A stretch of DNA of 64,000 nt from Bradyrhizobium retamae (GTDB taxonomy: Bacteria; Pseudomonadota; Alphaproteobacteria; Rhizobiales; Xanthobacteraceae), in NCBI RefSeq assembly GCF_001440415.1, contig NZ_LLYA01000113.1, forward strand, positions 61,063-125,062, written 5' to 3'. Both the position numbers and the translations under genes were made by a program. This document shows positions 36,209-44,395 of the stretch, one piece after another (position 1 is the stretch's first letter; every line of letters starts with the position of its first letter). Under the pieces are notes generated by a model that saw only the letters and a program-made list of their open reading frames with translations, was not told the origin of the DNA and made no database searches.

Positions 36209-36535
36209 ATGGGTTGGGATGCGAAAGACGTAGCACTGCTCAAAAAGCTCTGGGCCGATGGCCACAGTGCCGGTCAGATCGCAAGTCGGCTAGGCCTTAG
36301 CCGTAATGCGGTGAGCGCCAAGCTGCAGCGCTTGGGCCAGAAGCGCGGTCGTAAGCCGCCAACCGCCAACCCCAGGATCGTGTCGGTGCCGAAGCGAAAG
36401 GTGGCGCAGTTGGCCTGTGCCCGCCCGGCGGACAAGGTCGTGTCCCCGCGCAAGCCGGCGGCAACGCAGCCCAAGGAATTCACCAAGCGCCAGCTTTACG
36501 CGATGCTGGTTGATGCGGTCAGGAATACCGGCTGA
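36209..36535 (+). CDS. GcrA-like cell-cycle regulator, short form
   Basis: 108 aa. The N-terminal 45 residues match the GcrA helix-turn-helix: MGWDAKDVALLKKLWADGHS, AGQIASRLGLSRNAVSAKLQ, RLG. Canonical GcrA is ~165-175 aa with a C-terminal sigma70-binding segment; here the C-terminus is different (PKEFTKRQLYAMLVDAVRNTG) and shorter. Probably a paralogue with its own targets rather than the essential GcrA. Upstream TGTATAATC may be a -10 element. Confidence 0.75.
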   Translation: MGWDAKDVALLKKLWADGHSAGQIASRLGLSRNAVSAKLQRLGQKRGRKPPTANPRIVSVPKRKVAQLACARPADKVVSPRKPAATQPKEFTKRQLYAMLVDAVRNTG

Positions 36536-37000
36536 CACTTGCTGATTGGGCGTCGACAAATCAGCGGGCGCCGATCATGCGCATCGAAAACCGTCCCAAG
36601 CCCGCTGCGCCAAAACACGAATTTCACTTGCCTATTCAACGTGATTTGGGTCGTCCAGATCGCGCGGCGAAAATATATCGCTTCTCATTACCCCCAAATC
36701 AGCTCCATCTTTGCGCCATCCCGCCTCATCGAAGAGGGGCGTACGCGTCGTCACGATACGTGGAGTGCGGGGAGCGGTGGACGCGAGGGCGCTCGCGCGC
36801 GCGAGGCATTGCAGGGCGGCCTTCGGGCTGTGAGCAATTAATCAGCGCAGGACGAGCGGCGCATTTCGCGTACGGCAAAACCGTGTGGTCCTGGCACCCG
36901 TGGCTGGTGTCAAGTCGGCGGAGGTTTTGCGAGGCCCGACCGGGTTTCCAATACCTTCAATCCGCCGGCGATGGAGGCAAGAGGAATTCGTCTCCAGGGA
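36536..37000. other. Gene-free interval
   Basis: No credible coding frame; frames are short, Arg-rich and without ribosome sites. Precedes the structured repeat at 37001. Confidence 0.4.
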
Positions 37001-37145
37001 GAGCACGGCATAAGCCGTAAAACCACTGCGCAGGGAAGGCCGGTTGTTTCGGCTGATACCTGTATGCTCGTGTGCGTATCTTTGCGCATTGCCTGCACAC
37101 GAGACCGCGGGTGCCAGCCAGCACCCGGTCTTCCCTGCGCCCTCT
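37001..37145 (+). repeat. Three-way-junction structured repeat, copy A
   Basis: Core at 37028-37140. An 11-bp closing stem GCGCAGGGAAG / CTTCCCTGCGC is extended by GCCGG / CCGGT. Inside are a 9-bp hairpin CTCGTGTGC / GCACACGAG (37067-37103) and a 6-bp hairpin GGGTGC / GCACCC (37110-37126). A second copy is in opposite orientation at 63831. Shared flank TAAGCCGTAAA precedes the core. Confidence 0.85.
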
Positions 37146-37387
37146 CGACAAGGAGGGGCAAGCGATCAGGTACAACTCGGGCGCGTCGCGCCGCGAGAAC
37201 GCGGCGTCGTGAAACGTGAAGCCGAACGGCGGGCGCGCGCTCCGGCCTGATAAGATTTCCGCCGATAATCATCCCGACTTGAGTCTAGTCGCTACGCTCT
37301 CGCCCGGCGGAATATTTCCGCGCTTGCCAAGGGGGCGGCGACAGGCCAGAAAACTTTCGGAAAGAAGAAACGCCAACGGAGAACGAT

Positions 37388-38536
37388 TTGACCATCAAAG
37401 GCAAAGCCTACATTGCCGGGATCTACGAGCATCCCACCCGGCACGCACCCGATAAATCAACGGCACAGTTGCACGCGGAGGTCGCCAAGGGCGCGATCGA
37501 GGATGCCGGGCTCACCAAAGCCGATATCGACGGCTATTTCTGCGCCGGTGACGCTCCCGGCGGCGCCTGGCCGATGGTCGATTATCTCGGATTGAAGGTG
37601 CGCCACGTCGATTCCACCGAGACCGGCGGCTGTTCCTATTTGATCCATCTCGGCCATGCGGCTGAGGCGATTGCCGCGGGCAAATGCTCGATCGCGCTGG
37701 TCACGCTCGCCGGCAAGCCGCGCACTGGGGTGATGCCGCCGCGCGCAGCGGGCGCTGAGGCTGATTTCGAGGCGGCCTATGGCGCCACCACCCACAATGC
37801 CTATGGCATGTGTGCCATGCGCCATATGCACGACTACGGCACCACCAGCGAGCAGCTCGCCTGGATCAAGGTCGCGGCCTCCCACCACGCCCAGTACAAT
37901 CCGCACGCGATGCTGAAGGAGGTCGTCACCGTCGACGACGTCATCAACTCGCCGATGATTTCGGACCCGCTGCACCGGATGGACTGCTGCGTCGTCACCG
38001 ATGGCGGCGGCGCAATGATCGTGACCACGCCGGAAATCGCCAAAAGCCTGAAGAAGCCGCTGGTGCGCTTGATCGGTCATGGCGAGGCGATGAAGGGTCC
38101 GCGCGGCGGCAAGGATCTCGATCTCACTTATTCCGCCGGCGTCTGGTCCGGCCCGCGCGCCTTCGAGGAAGCTGGCGTGACGCCAAAGGATATCAAGTAC
38201 GCCTCGATCTACGACAGCTTCACCATCACGGTGCTGATGCAGCTCGAAGACCTCGGCTTCTGCAAGAAAGGCGAGGGCGGCAAGTTCGTCGCCGACGGCA
38301 ACCTGATCTCCGGCGTCGGCAAGCTGCCGTTCAACACCGATGGCGGCGGCCTGTGCAGCAATCACCCGGTCAACCGCGGTGGCATGACGAAAATTTTGGA
38401 AGCCGTCCGCCAGTTGCGCGGCGAAGCGCATCCGAAGGTGCAAGTACCGAATTGCGACCTCGCGATCGCCCATGGCACCGGCGGTCTTCTCGGCGTGCGT
38501 CACGCCGCCTCAACCTGCATTCTGGAGCGCGTGTGA
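37388..38536 (+). CDS. Thiolase-superfamily protein (SCP2-thiolase/aldolase-like)
   Basis: 382 aa from a TTG with GGAGA at good spacing. Thiolase fold with N-terminal KAYIAGIYEHPTR, a candidate nucleophile C82 in TETGGCSYLIHLGHAAEAI, NTDGGGLCSNHPVNRGGM with the catalytic-type His, and C-terminal H-G-T-G-G. It lacks the classical C-terminal Cys motif of acetyl-CoA acetyltransferases. The partner directly downstream (1-nt overlap) is a DUF35 protein, the pairing known for Ltp2-type retro-aldolases and for atypical thiolases. Likely acts on a CoA thioester in the 37-43 kb catabolic cluster. Confidence 0.85.
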   Translation: MTIKGKAYIAGIYEHPTRHAPDKSTAQLHAEVAKGAIEDAGLTKADIDGYFCAGDAPGGAWPMVDYLGLKVRHVDSTETGGCSYLIHLGHAAEAIAAGKCSIALVTLAGKPRTGVMPPRAAGAEADFEAAYGATTHNAYGMCAMRHMHDYGTTSEQLAWIKVAASHHAQYNPHAMLKEVVTVDDVINSPMISDPLHRMDCCVVTDGGGAMIVTTPEIAKSLKKPLVRLIGHGEAMKGPRGGKDLDLTYSAGVWSGPRAFEEAGVTPKDIKYASIYDSFTITVLMQLEDLGFCKKGEGGKFVADGNLISGVGKLPFNTDGGGLCSNHPVNRGGMTKILEAVRQLRGEAHPKVQVPNCDLAIAHGTGGLLGVRHAASTCILERV

Positions 38537-38925
38537 TGGCTGAAGCAAAGAAATATCCGGCGCCGGTGACCAACCCCGAGACCGCGCCGTTCTGGGAAGC
38601 CGCCAAGGCCGGCAAGTTCATGATCAAGCGCTGCACCGCTTGCGGCGAGGCGCACTACTTCCCACGCTCGATCTGCCCGTTCTGCTTTTCGGACAAGACG
38701 GTGTGGGAGGAAGCTTCCGGCGAGGCGACGATCTACACCTACAGCCTGATGCGGAAGTCGCCGACCGGTCCGTATGCGATCGCCTATGTGACGCTGAAGG
38801 AAGGACCGTCGCTGCAGACCAACGTCGTCGATTGCGATCTGGAGAAGATCAAGATCGGCCAGAATGTGAAGCTGGTGTGGAAGCCAACCGACGGCGCCCC
38901 ACTGCCGTTCTTCACGGCGGCTTGA
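38536..38925 (+). CDS. DUF35 zinc-ribbon/OB-fold protein
   Basis: 129 aa. N-terminal rubredoxin-like zinc ribbon with C-x2-C pairs (RCTACGEAHYFPRSICPFCF) and C-terminal OB fold (TIYTYSLMRKSPTGPYAIAY, QNVKLVW). DUF35 proteins bind acyl-CoA and partner thiolase-like enzymes. Start TGATG overlaps the thiolase stop, indicating a stoichiometric complex. Confidence 0.9.
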   Translation: MAEAKKYPAPVTNPETAPFWEAAKAGKFMIKRCTACGEAHYFPRSICPFCFSDKTVWEEASGEATIYTYSLMRKSPTGPYAIAYVTLKEGPSLQTNVVDCDLEKIKIGQNVKLVWKPTDGAPLPFFTAA

Positions 38926-38959
38926 CGGAATTGTCCGAGCTGCGCGCCAAACAACAGGT

Positions 38960-39031
38960 CGTCATCCCCGCGAAAGCGGGGATCCAGCAAACGCCGGTGG
39001 TTACTGGACCCCCGCTTTCGCGGGGGTGACG
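38960..39031. repeat. Inverted repeat (GTCATCCCCGCGAAAGCGGGG family)
   Basis: Arms CGTCATCCCCGCGAAAGCGG and the complementary CCGCTTTCGCGGGGGTGACG, each arm itself a hairpin. Sits inside the operon between the DUF35 and MaoC genes. Confidence 0.9.
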
Positions 39032-39058
39032 AGAAGCGAATGGGGAGAGCATTCAAAC

Positions 39059-39919
39059 ATGCCGATCAACTACGAACAGCTCATGGCCCTGAAAAATCTT
39101 GGCCAGAAATACGCCTATACCGATCGCGAGGTGATGCTCTACGCCTATGGCATCGGCATGGGCGCCGATCCGATGGACGAGAACGAACTCGCCTTCGTCA
39201 ACGAGGGCACGCTGACGCCGCGCCCCTTGAAGGTCGTGCCGACCTTCACCTCGGTGGCGGCCTGGGGCTCAAGCCCCGGCGAAATGAACCTCAACCGTGT
39301 CATGGTGGTCGACGGCGAGCGCGACATCACCTTCCACAAGCCGCTGCCGAGCGCGGCCAAGATCACGGCCGACTCCACCGTGCTCGACGTCTTCGACAAG
39401 GGCAAGGACAAGGGCGCGGTCATCCGGCACCAGACCGTGTTGAAGGATGAGAACGGCGAGAAGCTGGCGACGCTCGTCGCCTCGCGTTTCGCCCGCGGCG
39501 ACGGCGGTTTTGGCGGCCCATCCGAAGGCCAGCCCGAGCCGCACAAGGTTCCGAACCGCGCGCCCGACAAGATCGTCGATATCACGACGCGCCCGGACCA
39601 GGCGCTGGTCTACCGCCTCTGCGGCGACCGCAATCCGCTGCACTCGGATCCCGAGTTTGCGAAGAAGGCCGGCTTTCCGCGGCCGATCCTGCACGGCATG
39701 TGCACCTACGGCATCACCTGCCGGGGCGTGCTGCAGACCTACGCCGATTACGATCCGTCGGCCTTCAAGCAACACGTCGCGCGCTTTTCCTCGCCGGTCT
39801 ATCCCGGCGAGACCGTGACGATGGAGATGTGGAAGGACGGCAACGTCGTCTCGTTTGAAGCCAAGGTGAAGGCGAGGGGCGTCGCTGTCATCAAGAATGG
39901 CAAGACGGTGCTGGGCTAG
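39059..39919 (+). CDS. MaoC-family enoyl-CoA hydratase
   Basis: 286 aa; the start after GGGGAGAG is preferred because an upstream frame would read into the repeat. Double hot-dog protein. The N-terminal half has YAYGIGMGADPMDENEL; the C-terminal half contains the hydratase-2 motif Y-R-L-x-G-D-x-N-P-L-H-x-D-P (LCGDRNPLHSDPEFAKKAGF) with the catalytic Asp and His, then ILHGMCTYGI. Expected to hydrate a 2-enoyl-CoA to the (R)-3-hydroxyacyl-CoA, feeding the SDR encoded next. Confidence 0.92.
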   Translation: MPINYEQLMALKNLGQKYAYTDREVMLYAYGIGMGADPMDENELAFVNEGTLTPRPLKVVPTFTSVAAWGSSPGEMNLNRVMVVDGERDITFHKPLPSAAKITADSTVLDVFDKGKDKGAVIRHQTVLKDENGEKLATLVASRFARGDGGFGGPSEGQPEPHKVPNRAPDKIVDITTRPDQALVYRLCGDRNPLHSDPEFAKKAGFPRPILHGMCTYGITCRGVLQTYADYDPSAFKQHVARFSSPVYPGETVTMEMWKDGNVVSFEAKVKARGVAVIKNGKTVLG

Positions 39920-39939
39920 AGCGGCGAGGCGGTGCGCTC

Positions 39940-40070
39940 CCTCGCCCCGCTCTTGCGGGGAGAGGGTCGGGGTGAGGGGTCTATCCGCTAGTCCTATCTC
40001 ACCGGTGAGACCTGTACCCCTCACCCGGATCGCAAGGGCGATCCGACCTCTCCCCGCAAGCGGGGCGAGG
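39940..40070. repeat. Inverted repeat (CTCGCCCCGCTTGCGGGGAGAGG family)
   Basis: Two copies of a CCCCGC-TTGCGGGG hairpin in inverted order flanking a short centre. Located between the MaoC and SDR genes, within the presumed operon. Confidence 0.85.
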
Positions 40071-40100
40071 TTAAGGAAGAAACCGAAACGGAGAAACACC

Positions 40101-40979
40101 ATGGGATTGCTCGACGGCAAGGTAGCCATCATCACCGGTGCAGGCGGCGGGCTCGGTGAGGCCTATGCCAAACTGTTCGCGCGCGAGGGTGCGGCGGTCG
40201 TGGTCAACGACCTCGGCGGTCCCCGCGACGGCTCCGGCGCCGACGTCTCCATGGCGCAGAAGGTAGTCAACGCCATCAAGGAAGAGGGCGGCCGTGCCGT
40301 TGCCAATGGCGCCGACATCTCGACCATGGCCGGCGGGCAATCGGTGTTCGACGACGCCATCAAGAATTTCGGCCGCGCCGACATCCTGGTGAACAATGCC
40401 GGCATTCTGCTCGACGAAACCTTCGCCAAGGCCAATGAGGCCAATTGGGACAAGGTGATCAGGGTGCATCTCAAAGGCACCTTCTGCTGCACCCAGCCGG
40501 TGTTCAAATGGATGCGCGAGAATGGCGGCGGCGTCATCGTCAACACCTCCTCGACCTCGGGCTTGATCGGCAATTTCGGCCAGACCAACTATGGCGCCGC
40601 CAAGGGCGGTATCTGGGGACTGTCGAACGTGCTGGCGATCGAGGGCCGCAAGTACAATATCCGGGTCTGGACGCTGGCTCCGGGAGCGTTGACCCGCATG
40701 ACCGCAGATCTGCCGCGGTATAAAGAGAATCCCGACGCCGCGCTCGGCCCAGACGGCATCGCGCCGGCCGTGCTATACATGGTCAGCGATTTGTCGGGCG
40801 ACCAGACCGGCAAGGTGCTCGGCGTCTCCGGCCCGCGCGGGGTGCGCGAGATGCGGATGATGGAAATGGAAGGCTGGAAGCCTCCGTTCACGGGCTGGAA
40901 AGCCGAGGACATCGTGACCCACGCCAAGGAGATCTTCTTCTCCGAGGAGCAGATCAAGATGGGCGCACGAAGGTTTTGA
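40101..40979 (+). CDS. SDR dehydrogenase, HSD17B4/MFE-2-like
   Basis: 292 aa; CGGAGAAACACC before the ATG. Rossmann motif T-G-A-G-G-G-L-G, VVVNDLGG (the NDLGG stretch typical of multifunctional enzyme type 2 dehydrogenases), NNAGIL, and the catalytic Y-x3-K in NYGAAKGG preceded by Ser (NTSSTSG). Predicted NAD-dependent (R)-3-hydroxyacyl-CoA dehydrogenase, acting after the MaoC hydratase. The C-terminal ~50 residues extend beyond a minimal SDR. Confidence 0.92.
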   Translation: MGLLDGKVAIITGAGGGLGEAYAKLFAREGAAVVVNDLGGPRDGSGADVSMAQKVVNAIKEEGGRAVANGADISTMAGGQSVFDDAIKNFGRADILVNNAGILLDETFAKANEANWDKVIRVHLKGTFCCTQPVFKWMRENGGGVIVNTSSTSGLIGNFGQTNYGAAKGGIWGLSNVLAIEGRKYNIRVWTLAPGALTRMTADLPRYKENPDAALGPDGIAPAVLYMVSDLSGDQTGKVLGVSGPRGVREMRMMEMEGWKPPFTGWKAEDIVTHAKEIFFSEEQIKMGARRF

Positions 40980-40986
40980 TGTTACC

Positions 40987-41095
40987 CGTCGTTCCGGGGC
41001 GCGTAGCGAACCCCAATGCGCCATTGCGCATTGGGGAACCTCGAGATTCTCAGGTGCGCAACTGCGTCGATGCTGCGCATCGCCCCGGAATGACG
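40987..41095. repeat. Inverted repeat (CGTCATTCCGGGGC family), copy 1
   Basis: Begins CGTCGTTCCGGGGCGCG and ends CGCCCCGGAATGACG, with inner GCGCCATTGCGCATTGGGG palindromes. Between the SDR and DapA-like genes. Related copy at 61765. Confidence 0.85.
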
Positions 41096-41112
41096 AAATA
41101 GGATAGAGGTTT

Positions 41113-42069
41113 ATGACAAAACTCACCGCCCAGGCCGCCGGCACCTTCGCAATCGCGCCAACGCCGTTCCACGATGATGGCCGCATCGACGAGAAATCCA
41201 TCGACCGGCTGACCGACTTCTACGCCGATGTCGGCTGCGACGGCGTCACCGTGCTCGGCATTTTGGGTGAGGCGCCGAAGCTCGATGCTGATGAAGCCGA
41301 GCAGGTGGCGATCCGCTTCGTCAAGCGCGCCAAAAACATGCAGATCATCGTCGGCGTCTCGGCGCCGGGCTTCGCCTCGATGCGCTCGCTGGCGAAGGCG
41401 TCGATGGACGCCGGCGCCGCCGGCGTGATGATCGCGCCGCCGCCACATCTGCGCACCGACGACCAGATCACGGGCTATTTCAAGCAGGCACAGGAAGCGA
41501 TCGGCGACGACATTCCCTGGGTACTGCAGGACTATCCGCTGACGCTCAACGTCATCTTCACGCCCGCCGTGATCCGCAAAATCGTGATGGATAGCCCGTC
41601 CTGCGTGATGCTCAAGCACGAGGACTGGCCGGGCCTGGAGAAGATCACGACGCTGCGTAATTTCCAGAAGGACGGCTCGCTGCGGCCGCTGTCGATCCTG
41701 GTCGGCAATGGCGGACTGTTCCTCGACTTCGAAATGGAGCGCGGCGCCGACGGCGCCATGACCGGCTACGCTTTCCCGGAACTGTTGATCGACGTCGTAA
41801 AGCTGTCGAAAGCCGGCAAGCGCGACGCCGCTCACGATCTGTTCGACGCGCATCTGCCGCTGATCCGTTACGAGCAGCAGCCTGGCGCGGGCCTGTCGGT
41901 GCGCAAATACGTGCTGCAGAAGCGCGGCATCATCTCCTCCAGCGCGCAGCGCAAGCCCGGCGCGACGATTACGGCAACCGCAAAGGCCGAAGTCGATTAT
42001 CTGCTGTCGCGGGTGGCGCGCGTCGACCGCCGCGCCAACCTGCAACCGCAATCCAGCGCGGCGGGCTAG
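41113..42069 (+). CDS. DapA-family class I aldolase / lyase
   Basis: 318 aa. Dihydrodipicolinate-synthase superfamily TIM barrel with VTVLGILGEAPKLDADE in place of the usual GTTGE block, WVLQDYP (the Tyr that relays protons) and the Schiff-base Lys in SPSCVMLKHED. Substrate is therefore not aspartate semialdehyde by default; family members also cleave hydroxy-oxo acids. The position after thiolase-DUF35-MaoC-SDR suggests a role in the same catabolic route. Confidence 0.85.
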   Translation: MTKLTAQAAGTFAIAPTPFHDDGRIDEKSIDRLTDFYADVGCDGVTVLGILGEAPKLDADEAEQVAIRFVKRAKNMQIIVGVSAPGFASMRSLAKASMDAGAAGVMIAPPPHLRTDDQITGYFKQAQEAIGDDIPWVLQDYPLTLNVIFTPAVIRKIVMDSPSCVMLKHEDWPGLEKITTLRNFQKDGSLRPLSILVGNGGLFLDFEMERGADGAMTGYAFPELLIDVVKLSKAGKRDAAHDLFDAHLPLIRYEQQPGAGLSVRKYVLQKRGIISSSAQRKPGATITATAKAEVDYLLSRVARVDRRANLQPQSSAAG

Positions 42070-42073
42070 TCAT

Positions 42074-42874
42074 ATGGCCGAAGTCGTCGCCCCGCGTCCT
42101 GCATCCACGATCCTGCTGCTGCGCGACAGCGCGGAGCGTAAGGAAATCGAGGTCTTCATGATGGTCCGCCATTATGAGATCGACTTCAATTCCGGCGCGC
42201 TGGTATTTCCCGGCGGCAGCGTCGACAAGGGCGATAAGGAGATCATCGCGCGGCCCGAATTCTATTCGGGCGGCGAGGGGCTCGATGAGGCGACCTTGAG
42301 CTTTCGGATTGCCGCGATCCGCGAAACGTTTGAGGAAAGCGGCATCCTGCTGGCGCGGCCGAAGGGGGCGACGGCTCTGGTGGATGCCAAGCGCGCCAGC
42401 GAGATCGAGGCCGCGCATCGCGCCGACCTCTGCGACAGCAAGATCAGCTTCCTCCAGGTACTGGCCGACAACGGCATGGTGCTGGCGCTCGACGAACTCG
42501 TTCCCTACGCGCACTGGATCACGCCGGAGGGCATGCCGAAGCGGTTCGACACCTGGTTCTTCCTTGCCGCCGCGCCACCGGAACAGGTCGGCGCCCATGA
42601 CGGCAGGGAATCCACCGACTCGATCTGGGTGTCGCCGCGCGAGGCGTTGGAGGGCGGCGAGAGCGGGCGCTTCAAGCTGCCGTTCCCGACCACCCGCAAC
42701 CTGATCAAGCTCGGCAAGCAGGCTAGCGTGAAAGCTGCGCTCGACGACAGCCGCGGCAAATCGGTCATCACCGTGACACCGGTGATGACCAGGAACAATG
42801 GCGGCCGCCAGCTTCGCATCCCGCTCGAAGCCGGCTATGACGGTGACGTGTTCGAGGTCGGCTCCGTCGGCTGA
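42074..42874 (+). CDS. Nudix hydrolase, NUDT19-like
   Basis: 266 aa, starting 4 nt after the DapA-like stop. The Nudix box is split by an insertion: FPGGSVDKGDKE, about 30 residues, then AAIRETFEESGILL with the R-E-x-x-E-E core. Inserted Nudix boxes are characteristic of the NUDT7/NUDT19 acyl-CoA diphosphatase group, which suits a cluster of CoA-thioester enzymes. May recycle CoA or remove dead-end acyl-CoAs. Confidence 0.87.
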   Translation: MAEVVAPRPASTILLLRDSAERKEIEVFMMVRHYEIDFNSGALVFPGGSVDKGDKEIIARPEFYSGGEGLDEATLSFRIAAIRETFEESGILLARPKGATALVDAKRASEIEAAHRADLCDSKISFLQVLADNGMVLALDELVPYAHWITPEGMPKRFDTWFFLAAAPPEQVGAHDGRESTDSIWVSPREALEGGESGRFKLPFPTTRNLIKLGKQASVKAALDDSRGKSVITVTPVMTRNNGGRQLRIPLEAGYDGDVFEVGSVG

Positions 42875-42959
42875 CACACTTCGACACATAACGAAGTATT
42901 TTGCGTGCCCGCGCTGTAGGTTGCGCTTCGACAGCAATCGAGAGCGAGGTCGGCAACGC

Positions 42960-43883
42960 ATGGACGAAGCACATCCGCGACCTCCCGCTATGGCGACCGA
43001 ACTGGCGCTCCTGCTCGCGCTCGCGACACTGTGGGGCGCCTCGTACACCTTCATCCGGATCGGCGTCGCCACCATCCCGCCGATCACCCTGATCGCGGGC
43101 CGCACGCTGATTGCCGGGCTGCTCCTGCTCATCATTATGCGTTGGCGCGGCGTGCGAATGCCGGTGGATGCCGCGACCTGGCGGCGATTCCTGTTTCAGG
43201 CTTGCCTCAACAGCGTCATTCCGTGGACCATGGTCGCCTGGGGCGAGCGGGCACTGGAGGCAGGCCTTGCCACCATCCTCAACTCCACCGCGCCGATTTT
43301 CACATTTTTCCTGACGCTCGCAATCACACGCCACGAGGCCGTGACGTCGCGGAAACTGCTCGGCGTCATTGCCGGGATGGCCGGCATCTGCCTGATCGTC
43401 GGGGTGCAGGCTCTCTCAGGCTTCGGCGAGGAACTGACGGCCCAGATCGTGATGGTGCTCGCCGCTATCGCCTACGCGGGCGCGGCGATCTTCGGCCGGA
43501 GCTTCAAGGATCTTGATCCGATGGTGCCCGCGGCAGGGTCGTTACTATCAGGCGCGGCGATCCTGATTCCGGTGAGCCTGGTCGTGGAGCAGCCGTGGAC
43601 GCTAGCGCCGTCGATCGATTCGGTGCTGGCGCTGCTAGCGCTCGCGGTATTTTCCACGGCGCTCGCCTTCGTGATCTATTTCCGCCTGATCCAGACCCTG
43701 GGATCGGTCGGCACCACGGCTCAAGCCTATCTACGGGTACCGATCGGTGTCGCGCTGGGCGTTGTCTTCCTCGGCGAGCAATTGAGGGCGACGGCATGGA
43801 TCGGCCTCGTCTGTGTTGTGATCGGCGTCGCGGCGATGACCATCCCAGCGCGAAAAACCGGTGCGGCCGGAAAGGCCGCCTGA
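42960..43883 (+). CDS. EamA/DMT-family transporter
   Basis: 307 aa, about ten TM helices in two EamA repeats (first from LALLLALATLWGASYTFIRI; second from QIVMVLAAIAYAGAAIFGRS). The segment R-V-P-I-G-V-A-L-G-V-V-F-L-G-E near the end is the typical second-repeat motif. Exports or imports small metabolites; direction and substrate unknown. Convergent with the NTF2-like gene only 6 bp away. Confidence 0.9.
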   Translation: MDEAHPRPPAMATELALLLALATLWGASYTFIRIGVATIPPITLIAGRTLIAGLLLLIIMRWRGVRMPVDAATWRRFLFQACLNSVIPWTMVAWGERALEAGLATILNSTAPIFTFFLTLAITRHEAVTSRKLLGVIAGMAGICLIVGVQALSGFGEELTAQIVMVLAAIAYAGAAIFGRSFKDLDPMVPAAGSLLSGAAILIPVSLVVEQPWTLAPSIDSVLALLALAVFSTALAFVIYFRLIQTLGSVGTTAQAYLRVPIGVALGVVFLGEQLRATAWIGLVCVVIGVAAMTIPARKTGAAGKAA

Positions 43884-43889
43884 ACAGGC

Positions 43890-44312
43890 TCATGTGAGGA
43901 AGGCGTCAACCAGCGCCTGGTCCTGGTCGTAGACCCAGCATTCCCCTAGCAGTCCGTCGCGCACAGCGTACACCAGCAGGCGCTCGACCTCGGCCGTCTT
44001 GCCGTCGCGCTCAAAACGCTCTCGGACCAGCAGCGCGCCACGTTCGGGACCGGCCATAATGTCGACGATGGCGAGCAGCTTGCGATTTGTGCGCCTCGTG
44101 ACCTCGGTCAGGACGCCGAGCGCGGCGGCCTTGCCCGAGTGGTCGCCGGCGAGCGGGTTGCGGCCGAAATAATGCAGCGTGAAGTCGTCGTGATAGCAGG
44201 TGGCGAGCGCAGCGCGGTCGCCTGCGAGCCATGCCTTAGCATAGCGGCGGACGGCCTGCCGCGTGTGCTCGATTGCTGCTTGGTTCTCGATTCCAGATCG
44301 ATTACTTTCCAT
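43890..44312 (-). CDS. NTF2/SnoaL-like protein
   Basis: 140 aa; start at 44312 has GGTGAGGA upstream (44345 is an alternative). The cone-shaped fold is recognisable from YAKAWLAGDRAALATCYHDD, FTLHYFGRNPLAGDHSGKA and ALLVRERFERDGKTAEVER. SnoaL-like proteins are small isomerases, hydrolases or ligand binders. Divergent from an AraC regulator, which probably controls it. Confidence 0.83.
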   Translation of the reverse strand: MESNRSGIENQAAIEHTRQAVRRYAKAWLAGDRAALATCYHDDFTLHYFGRNPLAGDHSGKAAALGVLTEVTRRTNRKLLAIVDIMAGPERGALLVRERFERDGKTAEVERLLVYAVRDGLLGECWVYDQDQALVDAFLT

Positions 44313-44395
44313 TGTCCTCACCTCGCTGATCTCCGACATCTCCAAGACTAGATCGACCGGACCATGCGGGCTTTCAGAAACTGGCTATTGGCGCA

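Noticed and set aside
37028..37140. CRISPR-like or tRNA-like interpretation of the structured repeat
   Set aside because: Only one unit per site, no spacers, and no tRNA T-loop or anticodon arrangement; a three-way-junction repeat fits better.
36539..37272. Several 80-150 codon frames before the thiolase gene
   Set aside because: They run through the structured repeat and lack starts with ribosome sites.
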